A program made the position numbers and the translations under genes. Positions 7,900 through 16,805 of a stretch of 64,000 nt of DNA are shown piece by piece. The stretch spans positions 1 through 64,000 of the forward strand of contig CAAGAT010000065.1 in the NCBI GenBank assembly GCA_900767875.1, given 5' to 3'. The notes beneath the pieces are model-generated. The model ran no database searches and was not told where the DNA came from. It saw only the letters and a program-made list of their open reading frames with translations. This DNA is from an uncultured Sutterella sp. (GTDB taxonomy: Bacteria; Pseudomonadota; Gammaproteobacteria; Burkholderiales; Burkholderiaceae_F). Within the stretch, counting starts at the first letter, position 1, and every line of letters starts with the position of its first letter.

Positions 7900-9699
7900 A
7901 TGTCCCATCCGCGCATCCGCCCCGAAGACCTTGAGCGCCGCATCGACTGTGCCCTGGGCCGCACGCCCTGTGAATTAAGGCTCACCAACCTGCGCCTGCT
8001 GGACGTCATGAACGGCCGCATCCTGGAGGACGCGGAAATCTTTATCGACCAGGGCCTCATCGTGGAGGCTGGGGTCGGGTGCAAGGCCACGGCCGTCAAG
8101 ACGATGGACCTGAACGGAGGCCTGGCGGTGCCGGGCCTGATGGACGCGCACGTGCACATCGAAAGCTCGATGGTCACGCCGGTGCACTTTGCGCGCCTGG
8201 TGGCGCCTTTCGGCACGACCTGTGTGGTCGCCGACCCGCACGAAATCGCCAACGTGTTGGGCATCACGGGCATTGGCTTCATGCTCGATCAGGCCAAAAA
8301 GGCCGAAATCGACATCCGCTTTATGCTCTCGAGCTGCGTGCCCTCCACGCCCTTTGAAACGGCGGGGGCCGAGCTCAAAGCCGCGGATCTCGTTGAGCTC
8401 ATCGATCACGAGCGTGTGCTGGGCCTGGCCGAACTCATGAATGTGCCCGGGCTTCTTGCCAAAGACCCGGATTTGCTCGCCAAAGCCGCGATGGCTCTCA
8501 ATGCGGGCAAACGCATTGACGGGCACGCCCCGCTTGTGGCCGGAGAGCGCCTGTCGGCCTACGCCGCCTGCGGCGTCTCGACCGACCACGAAGCGAGCAG
8601 CGCTGTTGAACTCACCGACCGTCTGCAGCGCGGCATCGGGGTGCTCATGCGCGAAGGCTCGGCAGCACGTAACGTTCAAGCTCTCGCACAGGCCGCCACG
8701 CCCGCCAACTGGCGGTTCCTGTCCCTCTGTACGGACGACTCCTCGCCCGACGACGTCTGCCGCCGAGGCCACATGAACCACGTCGTGCGCCGCGCCATCG
8801 AGTGCGGGATTCCCGCGATCGAAGCGATCCGCATGGCCACGGTCAACACGGCGCAGCGCTATGGCCTCACGGGCAAGGGGGTATTGGCGCCGGGGTACGA
8901 CGCCGACATCGCGGTCATCCGGGACCTCACCACCATGACCGTGTCTCAGTGCTTTGCCAAGGGAAGGCTCCTGGCGCAGGACGGCCGGATGGTCACGCCC
9001 GAACCCGAGGTGATGTTGCCCGAGGCGGTCAAGGGCTGCGTGCGCATTCAAAGCCTCAAACCGGACAATTTGACGGTTGCCACCGCTTCGGGCAAGGCGC
9101 GCGTGATCGGCATCGTTGAGGGTAACCTCAACACGCGCCACCTCATCGAATCCGTGCGCACCCGCGCCGACGGCACGGTGTACTGCGCCGACAATCCCGG
9201 CCTCGTCAAACTCGCGGTCATCGAGCGGCACCGCCGCACGGGCCGCATGGGCCTCGGACTCCTGCGTGGGTTTGTGCGGACAGGAGAAAAACTCAACGGT
9301 GCGATCGCAAGCACCGTGGCTCACGACTCGCACAACATCGTGGTGGCGGGCGACAGTGATGCGGACATGCTCGAGGCCGTGCGCGCCATCGAGCGCATGC
9401 AGGGCGGACTCGTGCTGGTGCGCGAGGGCAAGGTCGTCGCGTCCCTGGCGCTTGACGTAGCAGGTCTCATGGCAAGCACGGATGCCGCGGCAACGGGTCG
9501 GGCCAAGACGCACTTTATCGAAACGGCCCACACGCACTTTGCCGTGCCAGCAGGAGTGCACCCGGTGATGACCTTAAGTTTCCTGCCCCTGGCGGTCATT
9601 CCCCACCTGCGTGTGACGGACTTGGGTCTCTTTGACGTCGATGCCTTCCGGGTGACGGGGATCGACCCGGAGAGCCCGAGCAGCACGACGGGAGTGTGA
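7900..9699 (+). CDS. ade: Adenine deaminase
   Basis: 599 aa from the ATG at 7900, which follows AAAGGAAAC. The protein belongs to the amidohydrolase superfamily AdeC type: metal site GLMDAHVHIESS, then GTTCVVADPHEIANV, IDGHAPLV with a metal His, CTDDSSPDD with the conserved Asp pair, and the C-terminal VAHDSHNIVVAG region typical of bacterial adenine deaminases. It converts adenine to hypoxanthine and ammonia in purine salvage, in the cytoplasm. Length fits the family (about 570-600 aa). A small hairpin (CCGCC/GGCGG, about 7861-7876) lies in the leader. It appears monocistronic. Confidence 0.95.
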   Translation: MSHPRIRPEDLERRIDCALGRTPCELRLTNLRLLDVMNGRILEDAEIFIDQGLIVEAGVGCKATAVKTMDLNGGLAVPGLMDAHVHIESSMVTPVHFARLVAPFGTTCVVADPHEIANVLGITGIGFMLDQAKKAEIDIRFMLSSCVPSTPFETAGAELKAADLVELIDHERVLGLAELMNVPGLLAKDPDLLAKAAMALNAGKRIDGHAPLVAGERLSAYAACGVSTDHEASSAVELTDRLQRGIGVLMREGSAARNVQALAQAATPANWRFLSLCTDDSSPDDVCRRGHMNHVVRRAIECGIPAIEAIRMATVNTAQRYGLTGKGVLAPGYDADIAVIRDLTTMTVSQCFAKGRLLAQDGRMVTPEPEVMLPEAVKGCVRIQSLKPDNLTVATASGKARVIGIVEGNLNTRHLIESVRTRADGTVYCADNPGLVKLAVIERHRRTGRMGLGLLRGFVRTGEKLNGAIASTVAHDSHNIVVAGDSDADMLEAVRAIERMQGGLVLVREGKVVASLALDVAGLMASTDAAATGRAKTHFIETAHTHFAVPAGVHPVMTLSFLPLAVIPHLRVTDLGLFDVDAFRVTGIDPESPSSTTGV

Positions 9700-9843
9700 C
9701 AAAAGAGCCCCCTGGGGGTTTGCGATGCCCTGCAGGCGACGGATCGCAGGCAGCAGGACACAAGGAGCAAGGCATAGGGAGCAGGCCGTATAGTTCAGTA
9801 AGTTGTGAATCTCTTATTTGATTGTGTTCGAGGCGGTTTCTCG

Positions 9844-10788
9844 TCAAACTCCCTTCAAAACCCAATACTTGCTCTTGCCCGGATTGTTTTCATTCTCCAG
9901 GTTAAGCAGAGCTTTTGTTCGGCTTTCACTGGTTTGGAAGGTGGCTTTGCCTTCGGCATCGTAGAAAACGGTCAGCGTAAACTTGGTGGCGTCAATGAGC
10001 TTGTCCTTATTGGATGCTTTGGCATCGGCCTTGTCCGCGACGAGAATGTCGATTGTTCCGCGACAGCTCCGGCCGTTTCGGCATCCGCTCCAATTCTCTC
10101 GGCTGATGCGCCAAATGACTTTGTTGACGTCAAGACCGTCATTGGCCATGGCACCGGCTACGATGTTCGAAAGGCTGACCGTGGGGTTGGCTGCTGCTCC
10201 CGAATCCAACTCAGCGCTTGGAGAACCGACAAAGAGATCGGACAGGCTTTCGTACTTCCCCAAAGTCATCTGGTTCTGGAATGCTGACTTAAACCAGTCT
10301 ACAAAGGAGGAGGCGTCCGTGGGCGTGATGATCATCGAGGCGGGGGCATGAATGGAGCAGACAACGGTGAAGAAGAAGCCGTTGTTGTTTCCAGCGGGAG
10401 TCGTTTTAATGGAAACGTGGCCGCCGCTTGGACAGGTGGTTTCCTTTTGACCTGCCGGGTACATGTCGTTGAGGATGGTCTGCGCGGATTCTGCGGCCCC
10501 CGACTGCGATTTGTAGTCGAAGATGGTGTCATCCTTGGCGTATCGGGCAAGCGTTTCCTGTTTTTCGATGGTGCTGGCAATGACCGCTCGGTTGTGTTCG
10601 CATACGTTGACCTCTGCCGCCTCCCGAAGGTCGAAATATTTTGGAATGGCAACGGCTGCGAGTATGCCAAGCAGAACGAGTCCCAGAACGATTTCAATGA
10701 TTGTGAAGCCCTGCCTGCGGGGACGAGGAAGAGGCAATCGTTGGGCGTGGGGGAAATGAAAAAGGGCGACATGGGGTGAGGCGGGCAT
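9844..10788 (-). CDS. Orphan type IV pilin-like protein
   Basis: About 314 aa if started at the ATG at 10788; an upstream TTG (10887) is possible. The key feature is a class III signal: a basic leader ending RPRRQG, then FTIIEIVLGLVLLGILAAVA, with the prepilin peptidase cut after Gly and Glu at +5. The C-terminal domain is large for a pilin and has several Cys (VCEHNR, TTCPSGG, VVCSIH, SGCRNGRSCRG), so disulphides are likely. It resembles type IV pilins or type II secretion pseudopilins. No other pilus gene is near. The leader is unusually long and lacks a visible ribosome site, so the true start is uncertain. Confidence 0.75.
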   Translation of the reverse strand: MPASPHVALFHFPHAQRLPLPRPRRQGFTIIEIVLGLVLLGILAAVAIPKYFDLREAAEVNVCEHNRAVIASTIEKQETLARYAKDDTIFDYKSQSGAAESAQTILNDMYPAGQKETTCPSGGHVSIKTTPAGNNNGFFFTVVCSIHAPASMIITPTDASSFVDWFKSAFQNQMTLGKYESLSDLFVGSPSAELDSGAAANPTVSLSNIVAGAMANDGLDVNKVIWRISRENWSGCRNGRSCRGTIDILVADKADAKASNKDKLIDATKFTLTVFYDAEGKATFQTSESRTKALLNLENENNPGKSKYWVLKGV

Positions 10789-10888
10789 GAGAGTTGCAAT
10801 CTTTTGACGATACGCAATTTTGGCGTTGATCGCTCCGCCTGCGAGGTGGTTGTACCGGACGTATTTTAAACGGTTCTTTTGCGCCAAT

Positions 10889-10934
10889 AGAAAACCAACC
10901 AGTTACGTCATCGGAAAACCAACTGGTCCGTCAT
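10889..10934 (-). promoter_or_regulatory. Direct and inverted repeat upstream of the pilin gene
   Basis: GAAAACCAACCAGTTACGTCAT and GAAAACCAACTGGTCCGTCAT lie head to tail with a period of 23 bases; within them ACCAGTT (10898-10904) and AACTGGT (10921-10927) are inverted. This lies 100-150 bases before the preferred pilin start and looks like an operator or promoter pair. Confidence 0.4.
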
Positions 10935-11120
10935 GTTGACGGCGTTTGATTTTGGAGTTTTCGAGCTCCAGAAACGACAAAGTCCACGAATATCACTTAC
11001 GCTTCGCTTAAATCAAAAAAGCAGGGGCGCAAACAATGCTATCCATGGACCAAATCAATCTTATCAAGAGCCTGGCCGCCGGACTAGGATATATTTGACC
11101 TATTACCTGTCAAGATTTTT

Positions 11121-11404
11121 GGCTCTTCGTGCATATGTGTGGGTAACTACCCCGGATTTTGGCATAGATCCCGGGGGCGGTTGGGGAGCGGGATCGCCGA
11201 TCGGAGCGCACAGACACCTGGGGTAGGCTCCGCCTCCCTGCGATATTTCACGATCGCTTGACACCGACGAACACACAGCTGCGAACGGCAGGCTCGGGGC
11301 CGACCCAGGTTAAACTCTCGTCACATTTTCCGCCAGGCCGCGACCGACAAGGCTTTCAGACAGATTTACCCCCGCCTTCTATCCACAGGTATGCACGAAG
11401 GCTC
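11121..11404 (+). mobile_element. MITE-like element, copy A (284 bp)
   Basis: The left end reads GGCTCTTCGTGCATATGTG and the right end, on the other strand, GAGCCTTCGTGCATACCTG: imperfect terminal inverted repeats of about 22 bp. The interior has no long gene. Related copies lie at 17982-18193 (inverted, internally deleted) and 28792-28967 (left end lost). In orientation each is flanked by T-rich DNA. To its left, a short frame beginning MDQINLIKSLAAGLG (11046, stop just before the element) may be the head of a gene the insertion destroyed. No transposase is present, so it would depend on one supplied in trans. Confidence 0.65.
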
Positions 11405-11522
11405 TTAAAATTTCCGTTCCCAAGAGCCTGACGGCTACGGGGGCCGCGCTCGTAGCCTAAGAATCAACCAGGGAACTCAGGTTTAACAGTTAATAAACCT
11501 CAGACCCGCACCGCTGATTTCG
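11405..11522. other. Hairpins downstream of the partition genes
   Basis: GGCTACG (11433-11439) pairs with CGTAGCC (11451-11457), and CTCAGGTTT with AAACCTCAG (about 11476-11503, one mismatch). Both lie behind the minus-strand RHH gene and may end its transcript, though T-runs are poor. Confidence 0.35.
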
Positions 11523-11801
11523 TTACCTTGCCTTTTTAAGGAGCTTTTCCAAAAGGCTTCTGACGACCACCGCCGCCTTGGTGTCGTGGCAGACGCAGTA
11601 AAGCATGAGCTCGCGGTGCACGCTTGCGGGAAGGTCAATCGACAGGCGCTTGGTGGCTTGCTTGGGTGCGGGCGCGGGAGCGGCGGCAGCGGCCGATTGC
11701 GGCGCGGCGGTTTCGGCCCCCTGTTCGACCCAGGCGTTGACCGCCTCGTCGGCCGAGGGTTTGCGGGTCAGGGGCTTGAAGGCGACGGTCTTGCGGATCA
11801 T
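11523..11801 (-). CDS. Small ribbon-helix-helix partner of ParA
   Basis: 92 aa. The N-terminal half is a flexible Ala/Pro-rich linker; the C-terminal half (about 48-90) has a ribbon-helix-helix pattern, KRLSIDLPASVHRELMLYC followed by a helix ending LLEKLLKKAR. Small RHH proteins downstream of ParA act as centromere-binding and repressor partners (ParG/Omega type) on plasmids. The start codon overlaps the ParA stop (ATGA), so the two are translationally coupled. Its job in the pair is inferred from position and fold. Confidence 0.75.
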   Translation of the reverse strand: MIRKTVAFKPLTRKPSADEAVNAWVEQGAETAAPQSAAAAAPAPAPKQATKRLSIDLPASVHRELMLYCVCHDTKAAVVVRSLLEKLLKKAR

Positions 11802-12442
11802 TTGGTTTCCTCCAGAAGTTTGAGCACGTCTTTGGCGAGTTTTCGAATTTCCTTGCTCGCGGCACTCTTATCGTCCTGCTCAAGGACACTTAAGCCCTGG
11901 CCGGCCGACTCGGCAAAGATCACGCGCTGGCCGATGCTGGTCTTTAAAACCGGCAGGTTGAATTCCGAGAGGGCCCCTTCGACGTCGCGCCCGATGGCCG
12001 TTTTGGGAATGCGCCGGTTGATAACGAAGGCCGCCTTGAGCTCGGGCTTGAAGACCGAAGCCTCCTCAATGAGCTTGACGATCTCCTGGCTGGCCCAGAT
12101 ATCGTAGGGGCTGGGCTGAATCGGAATGAGCACGAGGCTGCTGGCCATGATGCACGAGCGGGCCAGATCGGTGACGCGCGGGGCCCCGTCGATGATCACG
12201 AAGTCCTTGCCCGCGCCGATGTCGGCCACTGTCTTGTGCAGGGTGGGCTTGGGGCAGCTCACCACGCTGAAAAGCGGCTCAAGCCCTTCGCGGGCACCCG
12301 CCCAGTCCATGCTCGAGCCCTGCGGGTCGGCGTCGACGAGCAGCACGGAATGCCCGAGCGCGGCAAGCGCCGTGGCAAGGTTGACGGACAGCGTCGTCTT
12401 GCCGACGCCGCCCTTTTGGTTGAGTACGCTGATGGCCTGCAT
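11798..12442 (-). CDS. parA: ParA-family partition ATPase
   Basis: 214 aa from the ATG at 12442, which gives the standard short N-terminus MQAISVLNQKGGVGKTTLS. The deviant Walker A (KGGVGKTT), the VDADPQGS Walker A' and FVIIDGAP Walker B are all intact. The absence of an N-terminal HTH makes it a type Ib plasmid-style ParA, not the chromosomal Soj, which normally sits by parB near oriC. It forms a two-gene unit with the RHH gene. Upstream repeats of TGTGGAAAA/CCACATTT suggest a parC or operator. Context points to an integrated plasmid or element remnant. Confidence 0.9.
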   Translation of the reverse strand: MQAISVLNQKGGVGKTTLSVNLATALAALGHSVLLVDADPQGSSMDWAGAREGLEPLFSVVSCPKPTLHKTVADIGAGKDFVIIDGAPRVTDLARSCIMASSLVLIPIQPSPYDIWASQEIVKLIEEASVFKPELKAAFVINRRIPKTAIGRDVEGALSEFNLPVLKTSIGQRVIFAESAGQGLSVLEQDDKSAASKEIRKLAKDVLKLLEETK

Positions 12443-12610
12443 GACTCCCTCATTTGCCAAATTAATTGTTTGTGGTTTTCCACATTTTAACCACCTCGTC
12501 ATCGCTGATCACAGCGCGGACGGCAGAGTGTCATGAGTTTGAGTTGTATGTGGAAAAGATTCGGTCATACTCAACATCTCCACATTTGTGCCTATATGGA
12601 AAAGCCCAAT
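12443..12610 (-). promoter_or_regulatory. Candidate centromere/operator of the par genes
   Basis: A perfect palindrome TGTGGTTTTCCACA lies at 12471-12484, 29 bases before parA. Related half sites follow: TGTGGAAAA (about 12549-12557), CCACATTTG (about 12580-12588) and ATGGAAAAG (about 12596-12604). Clustered repeats before a ParA/RHH pair are typical of the site bound by the RHH protein. Confidence 0.5.
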
Positions 12611-13610
12611 GACTCAACGGATTGACGTTCGTAGGCAAGAGCGCAGGGAAGGCACAGTTTCAGGTCCCAAGGACGCAAATCGACCCGGTGGATCCGTCAG
12701 GTCCGTTTTGAAAGAAAAGACTGTAAGCCGGCGCTCGGAAGGGCAGAAGGCGCGGAGAGGTGGGCGGGAGGAGGGATTTGCCGACGGCCCGGGAACCCGG
12801 AAGATCAATCCGATGACGAAGAGAAAAGGGAAGCCCGGGGCCTTGCCAATTTGCATCAACAAAGCCCAACCATACAATGGCCGAACCACGAAGAATCAGG
12901 AAACTGGGCGATTGCGTCGGCCGGAAGAAAGCTTGGCGCCGAACCTGCTTTAGATGAGGGCAAAAAGTTTCTCGGCGCAAGCCGAAATCCGGCCCCTGAA
13001 GCAAGCTCGAAAGGGCTGGAGGAAGGTTTATATACGACGAGAGCCCAGCGTTGGCAGCACCGGACTGCGTCAATTTTGAAGGAGAATTGCGATGTTCCTG
13101 CATCCGTTTCTCGCGTGGAAAACTATCCCACAGCGCCCCACGGCACGGTATCGACACAAACGCTCGGTACCGTTCCAATCGTACCCTGCGCAGCCGGCTG
13201 TTCTCCGCCTTTGGCCCCGCGCACCCCTGCGCCCTCCGATCGCCTGCCCGAGCCGCTTACCCTGCGAGCACCCCCTCAAGCAGGCCGCACCGATGCCGAC
13301 CCCTCAAGGTTTGCGGGAATGAGGCATTCCTGATCCACACTTTCCCCCATTTGCACATCCCCTCATTCACCCATTTGTGCCATCGATCGGAAAGCCTCGC
13401 CGCGCGGGGACAAAAGAGGGAAGGGGGTTTACTCACCGGCGGCGTCCCGCACAAGCAAAAGCCGTGCCCGTTTGCCCCCAACAAATATCGGGGGCGATAT
13501 TTGTCGGGTTCGGACGTCAAACCGATACCACCTGCGAAATAATCAAACTAGTCCAAAAGCAGTTGGATTCAATACTTATAACTACTCACTCATAACCCCA
13601 GGAGAGACAT
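12611..13610. other. About 1 kb without a recognised gene
   Basis: Several open frames of 70-170 codons exist on both strands but none has a credible start, domain or protein-like composition. The last 130 bases hold a clear palindrome (13481-13504) described separately. I see no iterons, tRNA or transposase. It separates the partition genes from the molybdoenzyme operon. Confidence 0.5.
13481..13504. promoter_or_regulatory. Perfect palindrome upstream of the molybdoenzyme operon
   Basis: ACAAATATCG and CGATATTTGT are 10-bp perfect arms around GGGG. The site lies 107 bases before the reductase start, followed by an AT-rich stretch, and is well placed for a dimeric regulator. Which regulator binds is unknown; no regulator gene adjoins. 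Confidence 0.55.
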
Positions 13611-16211
13611 ATGGTTAACCCTCAAGACAGCTTGAGGCTCTCGCGGCGCTCGCTTCTGAAGGCGGGCGGCGCCACAGCCGTCACCTCCGGCACGATCGCA
13701 GGTCCCGTCGCGGGCCTGGCCGGTGCCTTATTCCCGGTTGAGGCGCAGCTCAAGGAGCTTGAAGCCAAAGGCTGGAGTCGACATCCGCTGGCCTGCTGCA
13801 TGTGCGGCGCGTACTGCGGCCTCATCGCCATGAAAAAGGACGGCGAGCCGGTGAGCGAAAAGACGGTTCGCATCTTTCCCAATCCCGACCATCCCCAGCG
13901 CGGCTACTGCGGCCGTGCGGCCTCGACGATGTGGATCTGGAACCATCCGCTGCGCCTGAAAAAGCCGCTCAAGCGCGTGGGCAAACGCGGCGAGGGCAAA
14001 TTTGAGGAAGTCTCCTGGGACGAGGCCCTCACGGACATCGCCGCGCGAATGAAGGCGGTGGTCGACAAGTACGGTGAAGCGAGTGTCTGCGCCACGAGCC
14101 ATTCCTTTAGCGGTTTTTCCAAGTGGCTCACGGCTCCCCTGGGCTCGCCGAACAACATCAGCCACAGCGCCACGTGCAACAGCGCGGGCATCAGCGCCCG
14201 TGACTGGGTCTTCGGCAAGAGCTTTAAAGGGGCGGGCAAGATGGAGCCCGATTACGCCAACCTGCGCTACCTCATTTTGATCGGCCGCTCGATGGGCAGC
14301 TCGATGGGCGCCCTGCACACCCTCAACCTGGCCCGCGAGCGCGGCGCCAAGGTGATCGCAGTCGACCCGCGCATGCCCGACATCGCTTACGGCGACGCCC
14401 ACTGGGTGCCGATCCGCCCGGGGCAGGACGGGGCCTTTGCCCTGGCGCTTTTAAACGTGCTCATGACCGAAAAGCTCGCCGACTTTGAGTTTCTCGCGCA
14501 CCACACCAACGCCGCGTACCTCATCAAAGCCGACGGAGAGCCCCTGACTCAAGCCGACGTTGAGGCGCAGGGCAGCAAGGCCCTTTACGGCGTGCACGAT
14601 ACCAAGCGAAACACGATCGTCTGGCAAGGCGTCAAGACGGACGAAAAGGGTGCGGCCATAGGCTTTGTCGAATCGGCCGAGACGGTCCCGAACCTGACGT
14701 ACGACGGCGACGTGACCCTGACCGACGGCACGAGCGTGCCGGTGACGACGGTCTATGCGCTGCTCGCCAAAGAAGCCTCTGCCTTCACGCCCGGCCAAGC
14801 CTCTAAGGTGACGGGCATTGCCGCCGACGAAATCGTGCGCATCGCCCGCGACTTTGCCAACTTTAAGGGCGTCATCGACGACGGCTGGTACACGAGCAAA
14901 AACGGGAACGACGTCAACAACTATCGCCTCTTCAACATCCTCAACGCCTTCGTGGGTAACATCGACCGCAAGGGCGGTTTGGTCGTGACGGCCGGGGCGG
15001 GCTTTAAGCGCCCGGGCGTTTCCGACGGCAAGGGCCCCGATGGGCAGAAATGGGCCATGGCTAAGGAAAAGCGGATCGATAAGATCGTCACGCCCGAGAC
15101 GAGCGGCAACTTCTGGGTGGCCCTTGAAGCGGTCCTCTCCGGAAAACCCTACCCGATCCGAGCGGTCTTTTGCGTGGGCTCGACCCTCTTTCATCGTGAA
15201 TCCAACAGCGCGCGTCTGCAAAAGGCCCTCGAGAGCCTGGACCTTTTTGTCGTGCAGGACGTGCTGCCGCACGAAGTGTGCGACTGGGCCGACTACGTGC
15301 TGCCCGCGACCTATTATCCGGAGCGCCGCGAAACGGCGGGCGTCAAGTGGGCCTTGGACGGTTCGGCGCATTTGTCGGAAGCGGTCCTGACGCCCCCGCA
15401 GGGGTGTGAAGCCCGTCACGACGTCTGGATCCTCTTGGAAATCCTGCGCCGCGCGTACCCCGACCGCGCCAAGGAGCGCGCCGGCTACACCGAGTGCAAG
15501 ACGGCCGAGGAGTTTGCCAAGTGGTGGGATGCCTTCGACGATCGCGGGATCGAGGCCTTCATCAAGGCCCAAGAAGCCAAAAAGCCCGGCGCGGGCGAGA
15601 AAATCCGCCGCGACTTTGCCGAGCGCGGCTGGACCACGGTCAAAAAGAAGGTTTACGACGAGTACCCGTACAAAAAGCCCTTTGCCACCCCCACGGGCAA
15701 GGTCGAGCTCTACGGCTTTAAGACCTTCAGCAAACCGGGTTATGACAAAGTTCCCGCGCAGTGCACCTACCAGACGGTGCCCGCCTGGACGGCGCCCAAG
15801 CCGCAGAGCAACGAGTTTGTGCTCGTCTCGGGCAAAAACTGCACGTCGTGCTCGGGCCTGAACCTTTTTGCCGCTCCCACGCGCTTTACGGGTGACCGCA
15901 CCTTGTGGATGAATCCCGCGGACGCGCGGCGCCTGGGGGTGGAAAACCGCTCCGAAGTGTGGGTCGAGGGGGTGGACGTGGCCTACAAGGCCAAGGTCAC
16001 CGTCACGGTCACCAAGAAAGTGATTGCGGGCAGCGTCTTTGCCTTCGGCTTTTCGGGCGGCGTGCGCACCAAGACTTTGGTGAATGACCCGCGCTTTGCC
16101 TTCGTCAAGGAAGGGATCAATTCGCACTGGTATGCCAAGGGGTACGCCGAGCCCCTCACAGGGGGCCTCGCGAACAACGCGGCCGTGCGCATCACGCCCA
16201 TTAAGGCTTAA
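13611..16211 (+). CDS. Tat-exported molybdopterin oxidoreductase, catalytic subunit
   Basis: 866 aa. The N-terminus carries a twin-arginine signal (SRRSLLKAGG, Arg12-Arg13), so the enzyme acts in the periplasm. A [4Fe-4S] site follows: Cys62-x2-Cys65-x3-Cys69 and Cys100. The segment SPNNISHSATCNSAG aligns with the molybdenum-ligand loop of the PsrA/PhsA/TtrA/ArrA group (HASTCP type), giving Cys189 as likely ligand. The C-terminal molybdopterin dinucleotide-binding domain is present (VLVSGKNCTSC onward). With the FeS and NrfD-type genes behind it, this is a complete respiratory reductase for a sulfur, arsenic or similar oxyanion; the substrate cannot be told from sequence. An AGGAGAGAC ribosome site precedes the ATG. 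No dedicated chaperone gene adjoins. Confidence 0.85.
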   Translation: MVNPQDSLRLSRRSLLKAGGATAVTSGTIAGPVAGLAGALFPVEAQLKELEAKGWSRHPLACCMCGAYCGLIAMKKDGEPVSEKTVRIFPNPDHPQRGYCGRAASTMWIWNHPLRLKKPLKRVGKRGEGKFEEVSWDEALTDIAARMKAVVDKYGEASVCATSHSFSGFSKWLTAPLGSPNNISHSATCNSAGISARDWVFGKSFKGAGKMEPDYANLRYLILIGRSMGSSMGALHTLNLARERGAKVIAVDPRMPDIAYGDAHWVPIRPGQDGAFALALLNVLMTEKLADFEFLAHHTNAAYLIKADGEPLTQADVEAQGSKALYGVHDTKRNTIVWQGVKTDEKGAAIGFVESAETVPNLTYDGDVTLTDGTSVPVTTVYALLAKEASAFTPGQASKVTGIAADEIVRIARDFANFKGVIDDGWYTSKNGNDVNNYRLFNILNAFVGNIDRKGGLVVTAGAGFKRPGVSDGKGPDGQKWAMAKEKRIDKIVTPETSGNFWVALEAVLSGKPYPIRAVFCVGSTLFHRESNSARLQKALESLDLFVVQDVLPHEVCDWADYVLPATYYPERRETAGVKWALDGSAHLSEAVLTPPQGCEARHDVWILLEILRRAYPDRAKERAGYTECKTAEEFAKWWDAFDDRGIEAFIKAQEAKKPGAGEKIRRDFAERGWTTVKKKVYDEYPYKKPFATPTGKVELYGFKTFSKPGYDKVPAQCTYQTVPAWTAPKPQSNEFVLVSGKNCTSCSGLNLFAAPTRFTGDRTLWMNPADARRLGVENRSEVWVEGVDVAYKAKVTVTVTKKVIAGSVFAFGFSGGVRTKTLVNDPRFAFVKEGINSHWYAKGYAEPLTGGLANNAAVRITPIKA

Positions 16212-16226
16212 AAGAAGGTGAGACAT

Positions 16227-16805
16227 ATGACGACAACCAAACGACAGCTGGCTCATCTTTTCGATGCCACGCAATGCATTCAGTGCGGCGCCTGCTCGAG
16301 CGCCTGCGCTCAGACCAATTACCCGGATCTGATGAACGACTTCAATCCGGGCTGGAAAACCATCTACTGCAACATCCGTCAGGTCAAGGTCGAGAAAAAG
16401 CGTCCGGTGGCGCTTCTCGTGCAGTGCCAGCACTGCTCGGACGCCCCGTGCGTGACGACGTGCCCCTTCGGCGCGAACTACTACGACGAGGACGGGCTCG
16501 TGCGCAACGACCCCGATAAGTGCGTCGGCTGCAGCTACTGCATCGCCTCGTGCCCGTACGACGCGCGCTGGAGCCATCCCAAGACGGGCCTGCCGAGCAA
16601 GTGCATGGGCGAGGGGTGCCTCGAGCTCATTCACAAGGGCGAGCAGCCCGCCTGCGTCAGTGCCTGCCCGGCGGGGGCGCGCCTTTTCGGCGACGTCAAC
16701 GACCCGGCAAGCGCCATCTCGCGCAAGGTGGCCACGAGCAGAGCGCAGCGGCTTTTGGAGAGCCGCGGCACGGAACCCAACTACTTTGTGGTGGTGCAGA
16801 AATGA
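16227..16805 (+). CDS. Four-cluster ferredoxin-like electron transfer subunit
   Basis: 192 aa from the ATG at 16227, which has an AGAAGGTGA ribosome site. Four [4Fe-4S] motifs are visible: CIQCGACSSAC, CQHCSDAPCVTTC, CVGCSYCIASC and the CMGEGC...CVSAC set. This is the DmsB/PsrB/TtrB type that wires a molybdoenzyme to its membrane subunit. It has no signal peptide and would be exported by hitchhiking on the Tat signal of the catalytic subunit. It lies 15 bases behind the catalytic gene, and its stop overlaps the start of the membrane subunit. Confidence 0.92.
   Translation: MTTTKRQLAHLFDATQCIQCGACSSACAQTNYPDLMNDFNPGWKTIYCNIRQVKVEKKRPVALLVQCQHCSDAPCVTTCPFGANYYDEDGLVRNDPDKCVGCSYCIASCPYDARWSHPKTGLPSKCMGEGCLELIHKGEQPACVSACPAGARLFGDVNDPASAISRKVATSRAQRLLESRGTEPNYFVVVQK

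Noticed and set aside
12588..13333. Overlapping open frames between the partition genes and the molybdoenzyme
   Set aside because: They have no credible starts, no domains and shuffled-looking composition, so I left the stretch as non-coding.
14451..16634. A 727-codon open frame on the minus strand across the molybdoenzyme
   Set aside because: It is antisense to clear catalytic-subunit motifs and has low-complexity Arg/Gly/Ala composition. It arises from GC-biased third positions.
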